This document shows positions 17,691 through 26,867 of a stretch of 64,000 bases of DNA, in pieces (position 1 is the first letter of the stretch; each line of letters begins with the position of its first letter). The translations under genes were made by a program, and so were the position numbers. The DNA lies in the NCBI RefSeq assembly GCF_003332825.1, contig NZ_QIRF01000004.1, positions 69,241-133,240 of the forward strand, given 5' to 3'. The stretch is from Dyella sp. C9 (lineage in GTDB: Bacteria; Pseudomonadota; Gammaproteobacteria; Xanthomonadales; Rhodanobacteraceae). The notes below the pieces were generated by a model. It was not told where the DNA came from. It made no database searches and worked only from the letters and a program-made list of their open reading frames with translations.

Positions 17691-20003
17691 ATGAAGAAGC
17701 ACGTGCTCGCCGCCGCCGTTGCGGCGGCCCTGGTCGTCGTTTTGCCCATGGCCCACGCGGCCGATGCCGCAACCCCTGCGGCCACCACCGACAACGCCAA
17801 GAACCTCGACGGCATCTCGGTCATCGGCCAGGGTGAAACCCGCCAGGTGCAGCGCGTCACCGTGCAGGACACCAAGGTGCTGCCGGCCGGCACCAGCATC
17901 CAGAAGGTGCTCAACCGCATTCCCGGCGTGAACGTGCAGTCCAACGACGCCTTCGGCGCCAACGAGGAATCGCAGACCATCAGCCTGCGCGGCTTCAACA
18001 CCGTGCGCCTGGGCTACACGCTGGATGGCCTGCCGCTGGGCGACAACGCGTACGGCAACTACAATGGCCTCAACATCAGCCGCGCCATGCTGGCGGAGAA
18101 CTTCGGCGGCGTGGAGCTGGCTTCGGGCATCGGCAGCCTGGGCACGGCGTCCACCAGCAACCTTGGCGGCACCATCCAGTACTTCACCGACGATCCGTCC
18201 ACGGTGGCCGGTGGCCGCTTCAGCCAGACCTTCGGTACCGACCAGAACCGTCGCACCTACCTGCGCCTGGATACCGGCGATTACCACGGCTTCTCCATGT
18301 ACGTATCGGGCATCCGCGCCACTGCCGACATGTGGGCACCGCCGGGTTCACCCACCACCACCAAGCAGTACAACACCAAGGCGGTGTACCAGTTCGACGG
18401 CGGCAAGCTCACCGCCTATGCCGACAACTCGCGCACCTCGCAGGCCGACTATGCGTACCTGTCCAAGAGCGGCATGGCGCGTGGCCTGGGCTGGGACTGG
18501 AACCTCTACGCGCCCGACTGGAAGCGCGCCGTGGCCGCCGCGTACTGCGCGCCGGTGTACACCAAGAACGGCAAGGCCGATCCGCGCTGCGCATTCTCCG
18601 GCGGCGTGGACAACATCGACGACGCCTACTACCAGAGCCGCGCCCTGCGCAGCGACGACCTGTACTACCTCGCCGGCGATTTCTTCCCCAGCGACGCGCT
18701 GACCGTGCACGCGCAGGTCTATCACCACGAGAACGCAGGCCAGGGCCACTGGTGGGCGCCGGGCCAGCCCTCGTACCCGGGCACGCCGCAGGAGGTGCCG
18801 ATCTCGATCCGCAGCACCAACTACACCATCAACCGGAATGGCGCGATCGCCTCGCTGGCCTGGGACATCGCCGGCCAGCACCTGGAGGGCGGCGTGTGGT
18901 ACGAGAACAACCACCACTCGGTGCAGCGTAACTTCTACTGGATCACCGGCCCGGTCAACGACGATACCTATCTCAGCGATCCGAACCGCCGGTTGTTCTA
19001 TCAGAAGTACACCATCATCACGCGGCAGGCCTACCTGCAGGACAGCTTCAAGTTGCTCGATGACCGCCTCAGCATCGACCTGGGCGTGAAGAGCCCGCAC
19101 GTGAGCATGGGCGCGCAGGAAGTGCCGGGCGTGAAGGTGGAGTCGCCGGTGGCCAATGGCCGTCTCAACGCAAGCAAGGCACTGCTGCCGGAGGCTGGCA
19201 TTGGTTACCAGCTGGGCAGTGGACAGGAGTTGTTCCTGTCTTATGCCAAGAACATCGCCGCCTTCCAGGGCGGTGGCGCCAGCGGCCCGTTGCTGGTGAC
19301 GCAGTCGGCGTTCGATGCCACCCGCGGCAATCTCAAGCCCGAGCAGTCGCGCACCATCGAGGGCGGCTACCGCGTGGTGCAGCGTGAGTTCGAAGCCTCC
19401 GCGGCCGTGTACGACGTGAAGTTCGACAACCGCCTGCTCTCGCTCAATCCGTGCCCGAGCATCCAGCAGGGCACCACGCCGGCATGCACCACGCGCTTCT
19501 ACAACGTGGGCTCGGTGAGCAGCCACGGCGCGGAGCTCACCTTCATCTGGAAGCCTTTCGCGCACTTCGAGTGGTACAACTCGGCCTCGTTCAACCACTC
19601 CACCTACGACAACAACTACCAGCAGAACGGCGTGACCATTCCCACCCGCGGCAAGACCACCGTGGACACGCCCAACAAGCTGTTCGCCAGCGAGGTCAGC
19701 TGGGTGTACGGCCCGTGGAACCTCGGCCTGCGCGGCAAGTACACCGGCACGCGCTACTACACCTATACCAACGACCAGGGCTTTGGCGGCTACACCTCGT
19801 TCGATTTCGGCGCGGGTTATGACTTCGGCGCGGTCTATGGCCTCACCGATGTAAAGCTGTCGCTCAACATCACCAACCTCACCGACAAGCGCTACGCGTC
19901 CAACCTCACCGCATTCACCAACAGCGATCCGAAGGGCCGCGCACTGTCCTTCCATGCCAGCGCGCCGCGCCAGAGTTTCCTCACCCTGGACGTGAAGTTC
20001 TAA
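17691..20003 (+). CDS. TonB-dependent receptor (receptor 3), organophosphate locus
   Basis: This 770-residue outer-membrane receptor has a signal peptide ending in MAHA-ADA. The N-terminal GISVIGQGETRQVQRVTVQD is followed by a plug (GTSIQKVLNRIPGVNVQSND, SLRGFNTVRLGYTLDGLPLG, SNLGGTIQYFTDDP). The barrel ends in RQSFLTLDVKF. ATG 17691 is preceded by CTGGAG. It is clearly related to receptor 4 at 24364 (shared GETRQVQ, NLGGTIQ and YHGFS segments), and the two flank the phosphodiesterase genes. The ligand is probably a phosphorylated organic compound (inference from neighbours only). Confidence 0.93.
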   Translation: MKKHVLAAAVAAALVVVLPMAHAADAATPAATTDNAKNLDGISVIGQGETRQVQRVTVQDTKVLPAGTSIQKVLNRIPGVNVQSNDAFGANEESQTISLRGFNTVRLGYTLDGLPLGDNAYGNYNGLNISRAMLAENFGGVELASGIGSLGTASTSNLGGTIQYFTDDPSTVAGGRFSQTFGTDQNRRTYLRLDTGDYHGFSMYVSGIRATADMWAPPGSPTTTKQYNTKAVYQFDGGKLTAYADNSRTSQADYAYLSKSGMARGLGWDWNLYAPDWKRAVAAAYCAPVYTKNGKADPRCAFSGGVDNIDDAYYQSRALRSDDLYYLAGDFFPSDALTVHAQVYHHENAGQGHWWAPGQPSYPGTPQEVPISIRSTNYTINRNGAIASLAWDIAGQHLEGGVWYENNHHSVQRNFYWITGPVNDDTYLSDPNRRLFYQKYTIITRQAYLQDSFKLLDDRLSIDLGVKSPHVSMGAQEVPGVKVESPVANGRLNASKALLPEAGIGYQLGSGQELFLSYAKNIAAFQGGGASGPLLVTQSAFDATRGNLKPEQSRTIEGGYRVVQREFEASAAVYDVKFDNRLLSLNPCPSIQQGTTPACTTRFYNVGSVSSHGAELTFIWKPFAHFEWYNSASFNHSTYDNNYQQNGVTIPTRGKTTVDTPNKLFASEVSWVYGPWNLGLRGKYTGTRYYTYTNDQGFGGYTSFDFGAGYDFGAVYGLTDVKLSLNITNLTDKRYASNLTAFTNSDPKGRALSFHASAPRQSFLTLDVKF

Positions 20004-20008
20004 GGCGG

Positions 20009-20050
20009 CTGTCGCCGTCTCCCTTCGCTGATGACGAGAGACGGCGACAG
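20009..20050. terminator. bidirectional hairpin between convergent genes
   Basis: Perfect 13-bp arms CTGTCGCCGTCTC and GAGACGGCGACAG surround a 16-base loop, right after the receptor 3 stop and just before the stop of the minus-strand hydrolase. There is no clear T-run. Confidence 0.65.
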
Positions 20051-20057
20051 GCCGGGG

Positions 20058-21365
20058 CTAGTCGGTGACCCACTTCCCTGGATAGCCCAGGCTGGCGTCG
20101 CCGTATGGCGGGTGCCAGGCGCCCTTGGCGTAGTCGATGGTCATGCGCATGTAGCCGTTCGCATAGCGCGTATCGACACGCTCGCCATCCTTGCCGGGCT
20201 CGAACTCGGTCATGCCGTGGTCCGCTTGCTCGTACAGCGCGGTGGTGACCGGAAAACCCTTGGCCTGCAGCGAGGAGAGCCGGCGCAAGGTCTCGCCGCT
20301 GGGCGCATCGAGGTCCATGCCGCCCAGGATCCACAGCTGCGGCGTGTGCAGCCGCTCCAGCACGGCCATGGCGTCGTAGTGCCAGGGCGTGCCGAACATG
20401 TAGGCCTTGCCCTTTTCGCGGATGTCGTCGCTGCTGAGCGGGAGCACCAGGTAGCTGAAGTCGCCGCGCACGTCCTTGTACCAGGGCTCCTTGCCGTATT
20501 TCGCGCGCGCGGCATCGAGCTGCGCATAGCCCTCGGTCAGGTGGCTGGAAAGGATCAGGCCAATCGCGTCAGAGAGCTCCCAGGCCTTGTCGACCACCGA
20601 CTGGTCGTAGCCCTTGAGCCTCAGTCCCAGGGCGACCGACTCGCGGTCTTCCTCCAGTGGCGAAATGGCCAGGCCGTAGCCGACGATGACGAAGTCGGCA
20701 TGCGTGCGCGTGGCGGCGAGCGGCGCCACCCAGCCGCCCTGGCTGCCTCCGCGATAGCCGACGCGACCTGCGCGTGAACCGGCCAGCTTGCGCGCCTCGG
20801 CCATCGCGGCGACCGCGTCGTTGGCCAGCACGCTGAAGTCCTGCGTGTACACTCCGCCGGAGTCGCCGGTGCCCCGCTTGTCGTAGACAAAGGCGCCCAC
20901 GCCTTCGGCAGGGAGCTCACGCTGCATGGCATCGAAGGTGCGCGCCGAGTCGTGTTCGGAGCCGTGGATCAACACCACGATGGGCACCTCGGCCTGGCCT
21001 GGAGGAAGCAGCAGGCGTCCCACCAGCCGGGTGCCGCCATCGCCGGCGAACACCGTGTCGCGCACCACCAGTGGAATGCGCTGGCCGCTGAGCTTGCCGA
21101 AGTGGAGCTGGCCGGTGCCGCAGTCGCCAAAACGCACGTCGTTGCCGTCGGGGCGATCGGTCCAGCCCAGGGTGCTGGTCCACACGCCGCCCTGGGCGTG
21201 GGTGAGCTTGCCGGTGCGGCCGTCGATCTGGCGCCAGCGCAGTGCCGTGCCTTCCGAGGGCGCGACATCCAGCGTGCTGCCGTCGCTCAGGCGATACGCG
21301 CCGACATGGCAATCGAGGGCGGGAGCGGTGCTGGTGAGCAGGCTGGCAAGCAACAGGGCGAGCAT
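20058..21365 (-). CDS. exported alpha/beta hydrolase (dienelactone-hydrolase/acyl-peptidase type)
   Basis: This 435-residue protein has a short signal peptide (MLALLLASLLTSTAPA) and an N-terminal beta-rich domain of about 110 residues. An alpha/beta-hydrolase domain follows. The oxyanion region is VVLIHGSEHDS, the nucleophile elbow is GYRGGSQGGWVAP, and QADHGMTEFE carries the likely catalytic histidine. YDKRGTGDSGG is typical of exported serine hydrolases of this group. Its own terminator faces that of receptor 3. It shows no phosphatase motif, so its link to the phosphorus locus is positional only. Confidence 0.82.
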   Translation of the reverse strand: MLALLLASLLTSTAPALDCHVGAYRLSDGSTLDVAPSEGTALRWRQIDGRTGKLTHAQGGVWTSTLGWTDRPDGNDVRFGDCGTGQLHFGKLSGQRIPLVVRDTVFAGDGGTRLVGRLLLPPGQAEVPIVVLIHGSEHDSARTFDAMQRELPAEGVGAFVYDKRGTGDSGGVYTQDFSVLANDAVAAMAEARKLAGSRAGRVGYRGGSQGGWVAPLAATRTHADFVIVGYGLAISPLEEDRESVALGLRLKGYDQSVVDKAWELSDAIGLILSSHLTEGYAQLDAARAKYGKEPWYKDVRGDFSYLVLPLSSDDIREKGKAYMFGTPWHYDAMAVLERLHTPQLWILGGMDLDAPSGETLRRLSSLQAKGFPVTTALYEQADHGMTEFEPGKDGERVDTRYANGYMRMTIDYAKGAWHPPYGDASLGYPGKWVTD

Positions 21366-21592
21366 GGCGGGTCCCCGTGACGGTGGCTCGGTTCCACGCT
21401 AGCACGCCCGTCCCCACGGCCCATTGGCCACTCGTCACGCCAGGCCTTTAGTCATGGCTTGCACATGGCTTGCGCCAGGCTTCGCAGGAAGCTGCCGCCA
21501 TCTCGCTGTCAAGGAAACGACATGGCCACGTTCCACCATGGCCGGATGGCTTGCGCCACGCCGGCGCATCGAATGGATCACGAGGGTTTGCC

Positions 21593-22687
21593 ATGGGTCG
21601 TTTAAGCTGGGCCATCGTCATGACAGGAGCGCTGGTGATGGCCGGCGGTGTACAGGCCAACGAGGCACCGATCGCCGCCAAGGTGCTGGTGATCGGCCAC
21701 CGTGGCGCCAGCGCGCTGCGCCCGGAACACACCCTGGCCTCGTACGGCAAGGCCATCGCCGATGGCGCCGATTTCATCGAGCCGGACCTGGTGATGACCC
21801 GCGACGGCGTGCCGGTGGCGCGCCATGAGAACGAAATCAGCGGCACCACCGACGTGGCGCAGCATCCGGAGTTCGCCTCGCGCAAGACCACCAAGACCAT
21901 CGACGGCCATGCGGTGACCGGCTGGTTCACCGAAGACTTCACGCTGGACGAACTGAAGACCCTGCGCGCCCGCGAGCGCCTGCCGGAGCTGCGCAGCACG
22001 GCGTACGACGGCCAGTTCCAGATCCCCACGCTGGACGAGATCATCGATTTCGTGGCCACCGAGTCGGCCACGCGTGGCCGTGTCATCGGCATCATCCCCG
22101 AGATCAAGCACGGCACCTATTTCCAGAAGGCCGGCCTGCCGATGGAAGACCGCGTGCTGGCCATCCTCGCGGCGCACGCCTATACGCGCACCGCGCCGGT
22201 GGAGATCCAGTCGTTCGAGATCGGCAACCTGCGCTATCTGCGTGGCAAGCTCGGCAAGGATCATCCGAACATTCGCCTGCTACAGCTGCTGGATGACCCG
22301 GGCGAACAGCCGTACGACGTGGCGGCCGCGAAGGGCACGCTGCATTACCGCGACATGATGACCCCGGACGGGCTGCGCGACATCGCCGGCTATGCCGATG
22401 CCATCGGCCCCAACATCCGCGCGATCATTCCGCTGGCCGCCGACGGTACGCTGGGCAAACCCACTGCTCTCGTGCATGACGCGCATGCGGTCAAGCTGGA
22501 GCTGCACCCCTACACCTTCCGCCCGGAAAACTATTTCCAGGCCAGGAACTTCTGGCAGGGCAGCAACCCCAAGACCTTCAACGAAGCCGGCTCGGTGGCG
22601 GAGATCCGCGCCTACCTCGATGCCGGCATCGATGCGTTCTTTACCGACGATCCGGCCATTGGCCGCAAGGCCGTGGACGAGCGCTGA
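21593..22687 (+). CDS. exported glycerophosphodiester phosphodiesterase
   Basis: The enzyme splits glycerophosphodiesters, the deacylated phospholipids, into glycerol-3-phosphate and an alcohol. ATG 21593 has GAGGG 6 nt upstream, giving 364 residues with a leader (MGRLSWAIVMTGALVMAGGVQA). The catalytic start VLVIGHRGASALRPEHTLASYGKAIADGADFIEPDLVMTRDG is complete, as are EIKHGTYF and the C-terminal IDAFFTDDPAIG. The long insert after the first strand is normal for periplasmic GlpQ-type enzymes. It is followed in the same direction by a nucleotide pyrophosphatase. Confidence 0.93.
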   Translation: MGRLSWAIVMTGALVMAGGVQANEAPIAAKVLVIGHRGASALRPEHTLASYGKAIADGADFIEPDLVMTRDGVPVARHENEISGTTDVAQHPEFASRKTTKTIDGHAVTGWFTEDFTLDELKTLRARERLPELRSTAYDGQFQIPTLDEIIDFVATESATRGRVIGIIPEIKHGTYFQKAGLPMEDRVLAILAAHAYTRTAPVEIQSFEIGNLRYLRGKLGKDHPNIRLLQLLDDPGEQPYDVAAAKGTLHYRDMMTPDGLRDIAGYADAIGPNIRAIIPLAADGTLGKPTALVHDAHAVKLELHPYTFRPENYFQARNFWQGSNPKTFNEAGSVAEIRAYLDAGIDAFFTDDPAIGRKAVDER

Positions 22688-22829
22688 GCTCGCGGCTCGT
22701 GGGCGATTCCGGCGTGGCTGGAATCGCGTGCCCTTTCACCACCCGGGTGTCACCCGATTCCGGCCCGCGCCGCGATGAAGGTGCAGCGGGGGTGGTGCTT
22801 CGACGAATCTCGAACCTCCTGTGACGACC

Positions 22830-24158
22830 ATGCGCCTTCCATCATCGTTCATTGCCGCCAGCCTGCTGGCCCTTTCCCTGTCCACGCCGGCCGCCGCAGC
22901 GCCGGTGCTGATGATCTCCATCGACGGCCTGCGGCCCGCCGACGTGGTGCATGCAGAACAGCGTGGGCTGCACCTGCCCAACCTGCAGGCCTTCCTTGTC
23001 CAGGGTGCCTACGCCGAGACGGTGCGCGGCGTACTGCCGACCTTGACCTATCCCAGCCACACCACGCTGATCACCGGCGTGTCGCCGGCGCGCCACGGCA
23101 TCGGCGGCAACCTCACCTTTGACCCGTACAACAAGAACCAGCAGGGCTGGGACTGGTACGCCAGCGACATCAAGGTGCCGACGCTGTGGGATGCCGCGCA
23201 CGAGGCGGGCCTGCATACTGCCAATGTGCACTGGCCGGTGAGCGTGGGTGCCCAGGTCGACTGGAACCTGCCGCAGATCTGGCGTACCGGCACCGCCGAT
23301 GACCGCAAGCTGGTTGCCGCGCTGTCGACGCCCGGCCTGCTGCCGTCGCTGGAGAAGGAGCTGGGCCCGTACGCCGACGGCATCGACGAGAGCCTCGCCG
23401 GCGACCAGAACCGCACGCGTTTCGCGGTGGCGCTGCTCGAATCGCGCAAGCCCGATTTCATGACGGCGTATCTCACGTCGCTCGACCACGAGCAGCACGC
23501 CAGCGGCCCCGACACGCCCGCCTCGCGCGCCGTGCTGGAACAGATCGACGTGCTGGTGGGCCAGCTGGTGCAGGCGGCGCATCGCGTGCATCCCGACGGC
23601 GTGGTGGCCATCGTCTCCGATCACGGCTTCCTGCCGGTGAAGAACGACGTGAACCTCTATGCACCCTTCATCCAGGCCGGCTTGATCACCCTCGACGGCA
23701 GCACCGTGACCGACTGGAAGGCCATGCCGTGGAACGACGGCGGCAGCGCAGCCATCGTGCTGCGCGACCCGTCGGACCAGGTCGTGCGCGCCAAGGTGGC
23801 GGCGCTGCTGCAGCAGCTGCAGGCCAATCCCGACTACGCCATTGCCAAGGTGCTCGACCAGGCCGGTGTGGAGAAGGCGGGCGGCACCACGCAGGCGCAA
23901 TGGTTCGTGCTGTTCAAGCCCGACTACGAGATGGCGCCGCGTCCGGACGTGGCCATGCTTTCGTCCAGCCACTACCACGGCATGCATGGATATGACCCGG
24001 CCCTGCCGCAGATGCGCTCCACCTTCCTGATCGCTGGCAAGGGCGTGCCCGCCGGCAAGGACCTTGGCGACATCGACATGCGCGACATCGCGCCGACCGT
24101 CGCGCACCTGCTTGGTGTGAGCTTGCCGACGGCCGACGGAAAGTCGCTCATTCCGTAA
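22830..24158 (+). CDS. exported type I phosphodiesterase / nucleotide pyrophosphatase (NPP family)
   Basis: This is a 442-residue enzyme for nucleotide or phospholipid phosphodiesters. A signal peptide (LPSSFIAASLLALSLSTPAAAA) is followed by the metal-binding LMISIDGLRP. The probable nucleophile is Thr73 in LPTLTYPSHTTLITG. SLDHEQHASGPDTP and VSDHGFLPV supply further metal ligands, and HYHGMHGYDP lies near the end. ATG 22830 is preferred over an in-frame GTG three codons upstream. It lies about 140 nt after the glycerophosphodiesterase and ends in its own terminator. Confidence 0.92.
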   Translation: MRLPSSFIAASLLALSLSTPAAAAPVLMISIDGLRPADVVHAEQRGLHLPNLQAFLVQGAYAETVRGVLPTLTYPSHTTLITGVSPARHGIGGNLTFDPYNKNQQGWDWYASDIKVPTLWDAAHEAGLHTANVHWPVSVGAQVDWNLPQIWRTGTADDRKLVAALSTPGLLPSLEKELGPYADGIDESLAGDQNRTRFAVALLESRKPDFMTAYLTSLDHEQHASGPDTPASRAVLEQIDVLVGQLVQAAHRVHPDGVVAIVSDHGFLPVKNDVNLYAPFIQAGLITLDGSTVTDWKAMPWNDGGSAAIVLRDPSDQVVRAKVAALLQQLQANPDYAIAKVLDQAGVEKAGGTTQAQWFVLFKPDYEMAPRPDVAMLSSSHYHGMHGYDPALPQMRSTFLIAGKGVPAGKDLGDIDMRDIAPTVAHLLGVSLPTADGKSLIP

Positions 24159-24182
24159 GCGCTAACGTCAGCATGACGTAGG

Positions 24183-24218
24183 AAACACCGCGTTTTATTC
24201 GTAAAAACGCGGTGTTTT
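24183..24218 (+). terminator. rho-independent terminator after the NPP gene
   Basis: Perfect 14-bp arms AAACACCGCGTTTT and AAAACGCGGTGTTT with a 7-base loop, 24 nt after the stop codon. The A and T tracts at the ends make it usable in either direction. Confidence 0.92.
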
Positions 24219-24226
24219 AAATCTGC

Positions 24227-24244
24227 GTGTCATCGCTGATACAT
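24227..24244 (+). promoter_or_regulatory. weak Pho-box-like site upstream of receptor 4
   Basis: GTGTCAT-CGCT-GATACAT: the first half matches CTGTCAT in 6 of 7 positions, the second in only 3. It is in the same 7-4-7 arrangement as at 15758 and 17605, with similar CG-starting spacers. Confidence 0.27.
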
Positions 24245-24363
24245 ACGAATTCTTCACGATTTCATGGAGCCGTCCAAATGGTATGGACGGCCAATTCCCC
24301 ATCTTCTTATCGAAAAACCAGGAACGTACGGATTCATGGCGAATCCGTGCGAAAGGACTCGTC

Positions 24364-26667
24364 ATGCCCAAGCAATCCCTTCGCAGGACCGCGATCGCGC
24401 TGGCAACACTGGCCGCGCTCTACAGCGGCGTCGTACTCGCCGACGATGTGACCTCGCCCAATGCGGCACCGGCCGCCGACGCATCGGCGACCAACAACCG
24501 CGACAAGGCCAAGAACATGGAGGCCGTGTCGGTGGTGGCCTCGGGTGAAACCCGCCAGGTGCAGAAGGTCACCAGCGAAGACATCCAGCAGCTCGCGCCG
24601 GGCACCAGTCCGCTCAAGGCCATCGACAAGCTGCCGGGCGTCAACTTCCAGGCCGCCGACCCGTGGGGCGACTACGAGTGGTCGACCCAGATCACCCTGC
24701 ATGGCTTCGACCAGAGCCGCCTCGGCTTCACGCTTGACGGCATCCCGCTGGGCAACATGAGCTACGGCACCACCACTGGCCTGCAGGTGACGCGCGCGAT
24801 CAGCAGCGACAACATCAGCACGGTGGAGCTGGCGCAGGGCGCGGGCGCGCTGGGCACGGCGTCGAACACCAACCTGGGCGGCACCATCCAGTTCTACTCG
24901 GCCGACCCGGATGCGGTCGCCGGCGCGCGCATCAACCAGGTGATCGGTTCGGACTCCACCACGCGTACCTTCGTGCGCCTGGACAGCGGCGACTACCACG
25001 GCTTCTCCACCTACATCTCGTTCGACCACGCCGACACTGACAAGTGGAAGGGCTATGGCGACCAGCGCTCGGACCAGCTCAACCTGAAGTCGGTGTACCA
25101 GTGGGACGGCGGCAGCGTGAGCCTGTTCTACGACTCGTCCAAGCGCAAGGAATACGACTACATGGACCTGTCCCTGGCCAGCCAGAAGGCGCTGGGCTGG
25201 AACTGGGACTACCTGCAGCCGAACTGGGGCACGGCGGTGCAGATCGCCAACGCATACAACGGCAAGGGCGGCTATCCGGCCGTGCTGTCGTCGCTGCCGA
25301 CCGGTTATGACCTGGTCGACTCGACCTATTACGCCGGTGGCGGCATTCGTCGCGACAACCTGGCGGGCCTCAGCGGCACGTTCAACCTGAGCGAGCACGC
25401 CACGCTGAACCTCGGCACCTACTACCACGACAATCGCGGCGAGGGTCAGTGGGCCACGCCGTACGTGGCCTCGTCGCCGACGGTGCCGCTGGCCATGCGT
25501 ACCACCGACTACGGCCTGGACCGCTATGGCGGCACCGGCTCGCTGCAGTTCTCGCTGGGCAACAACGACATCGAAGTGGGCTTCTGGGCGGAGAACGCCA
25601 AGACCAATCAGGAGCGCAACTACTTCTACCTCAGCGGGCAGTACGACTACCTGAGCAACTTCTACGAGAACGAGGAGCCGTTCCTGCGCGGCTTCCTGCA
25701 GCACTACGTGACGCAGACGCGCATGGCCTACGCCTCCGACACCATCCACCTGATGGATGATCGCCTGACGCTGAACTTCGGCGCCAAGGCCCTGGGCGTC
25801 ACCAACATCGCCGACTCGTGGGTGCCGTCCAGCGCGCTGGCGCAGGGCCGCATCCGTGCCAGCGACGGTTTCCTGCCGCAGGTGGGCGCCAACTACAAGA
25901 TCGACGCCAACCAGGAGGTCTACGCCTCCTACAGCAAGAACATGGCGGCCTACGGCTTCCTGCCGTTCAGTCAGTCGCAGACCGCCTTCAACGCCAGCAA
26001 GAGCTCGCTCAACCCCGAGCAGTCGCAGACCTTCGAGCTGGGCTACCGCGTGCACGGCGACAGTTTCGAGGCTTCAGCCGATGCGTACTACACGCGCTTC
26101 ACCAACCGCCTGCTCGCGGTGTCGCCGTGCTCGGCGGTGCAGACCTGCTCGGCCATCCTCAACAACGTGGGCTCGGTGAAGAGCACCGGCGTGGACCTGG
26201 CGGTGATCTGGCGCCCGATCGAGCATGTGCGCTGGTTGAACTCGCTCTCGTACGACAACTCCAAGTACCAGGACGACTACCTCAACAACGGCGTGGTCGC
26301 CACCGACGGCAAGTACGTGGTCGGCATTCCCACCTGGATGTTCACTTCCGACCTCAGCTACAGCTATGGCGGATGGACGGCCAATATCGACGGCAAGTAC
26401 ACCGGCCGCCGCTACATCACCTACATCAACGACTCGCAGGTGCCCTCGTACTGGCTGTTCGAGGCCGGCGTGAACTATGACATCGGGGCGGTGTCCATCC
26501 TCAAGGACCTGAGCCTGGGGCTGAACGTCACCAACCTGTTCAACAAGCGCTATTTCGCCACGACCGGTACCAACGGCTATGTCGCCTCCGATCCGCAGGG
26601 CTGGAACCAGACGCTGATGGCAGGTGCGCCGCGCCAGGTGTTCTTCAACATCAACGCGAAGTTCTGA
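24364..26667 (+). CDS. TonB-dependent receptor (receptor 4), organophosphate locus
   Basis: This 767-residue outer-membrane receptor is a homologue of receptor 3. ATG 24364 has AAGGA about 6 nt upstream and a clean signal peptide (RRTAIALATLAALYSGVVLADD); an in-frame ATG 27 codons upstream would bury it. The N-terminal MEAVSVVASGETRQVQKVTSEDIQQL is followed by a plug (SPLKAIDKLPGVNFQAADPWG, LHGFDQSRLGFTLDGIPLG, NLGGTIQFYSADPD) and a barrel ending in RQVFFNINAKF. Together with receptor 3 it frames the secreted phosphodiesterases, which suggests import of their products or substrates. Confidence 0.93.
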   Translation: MPKQSLRRTAIALATLAALYSGVVLADDVTSPNAAPAADASATNNRDKAKNMEAVSVVASGETRQVQKVTSEDIQQLAPGTSPLKAIDKLPGVNFQAADPWGDYEWSTQITLHGFDQSRLGFTLDGIPLGNMSYGTTTGLQVTRAISSDNISTVELAQGAGALGTASNTNLGGTIQFYSADPDAVAGARINQVIGSDSTTRTFVRLDSGDYHGFSTYISFDHADTDKWKGYGDQRSDQLNLKSVYQWDGGSVSLFYDSSKRKEYDYMDLSLASQKALGWNWDYLQPNWGTAVQIANAYNGKGGYPAVLSSLPTGYDLVDSTYYAGGGIRRDNLAGLSGTFNLSEHATLNLGTYYHDNRGEGQWATPYVASSPTVPLAMRTTDYGLDRYGGTGSLQFSLGNNDIEVGFWAENAKTNQERNYFYLSGQYDYLSNFYENEEPFLRGFLQHYVTQTRMAYASDTIHLMDDRLTLNFGAKALGVTNIADSWVPSSALAQGRIRASDGFLPQVGANYKIDANQEVYASYSKNMAAYGFLPFSQSQTAFNASKSSLNPEQSQTFELGYRVHGDSFEASADAYYTRFTNRLLAVSPCSAVQTCSAILNNVGSVKSTGVDLAVIWRPIEHVRWLNSLSYDNSKYQDDYLNNGVVATDGKYVVGIPTWMFTSDLSYSYGGWTANIDGKYTGRRYITYINDSQVPSYWLFEAGVNYDIGAVSILKDLSLGLNVTNLFNKRYFATTGTNGYVASDPQGWNQTLMAGAPRQVFFNINAKF

Positions 26668-26760
26668 TCTCCCCTCAGGCTTCGTTGCTTGTTGCCGCGC
26701 CCAGCGATGGGCGCGGCTGGGAGGGCCGCCGTCCCGCCGGCGCGCCCTGCCTTTCCCCCA

Positions 26761-26792
26761 GCCCTCCCCCGAACAGGGGAGGGCTTTTTTTT
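26761..26792 (+). terminator. rho-independent terminator after receptor 4
   Basis: Stem GCCCTCCCC / GGGGAGGGC is followed by eight T residues, about 95 nt after the receptor 4 stop. Its GC-rich stem resembles other palindromes scattered in this window. Confidence 0.88.
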
Positions 26793-26867
26793 GGTGCGGT
26801 GCCGAACGTCAAGTGGCATCGATGGCACTAAGATCGGCGTTCGTCCGAGGGCAAGGGGAAGCCTCGC

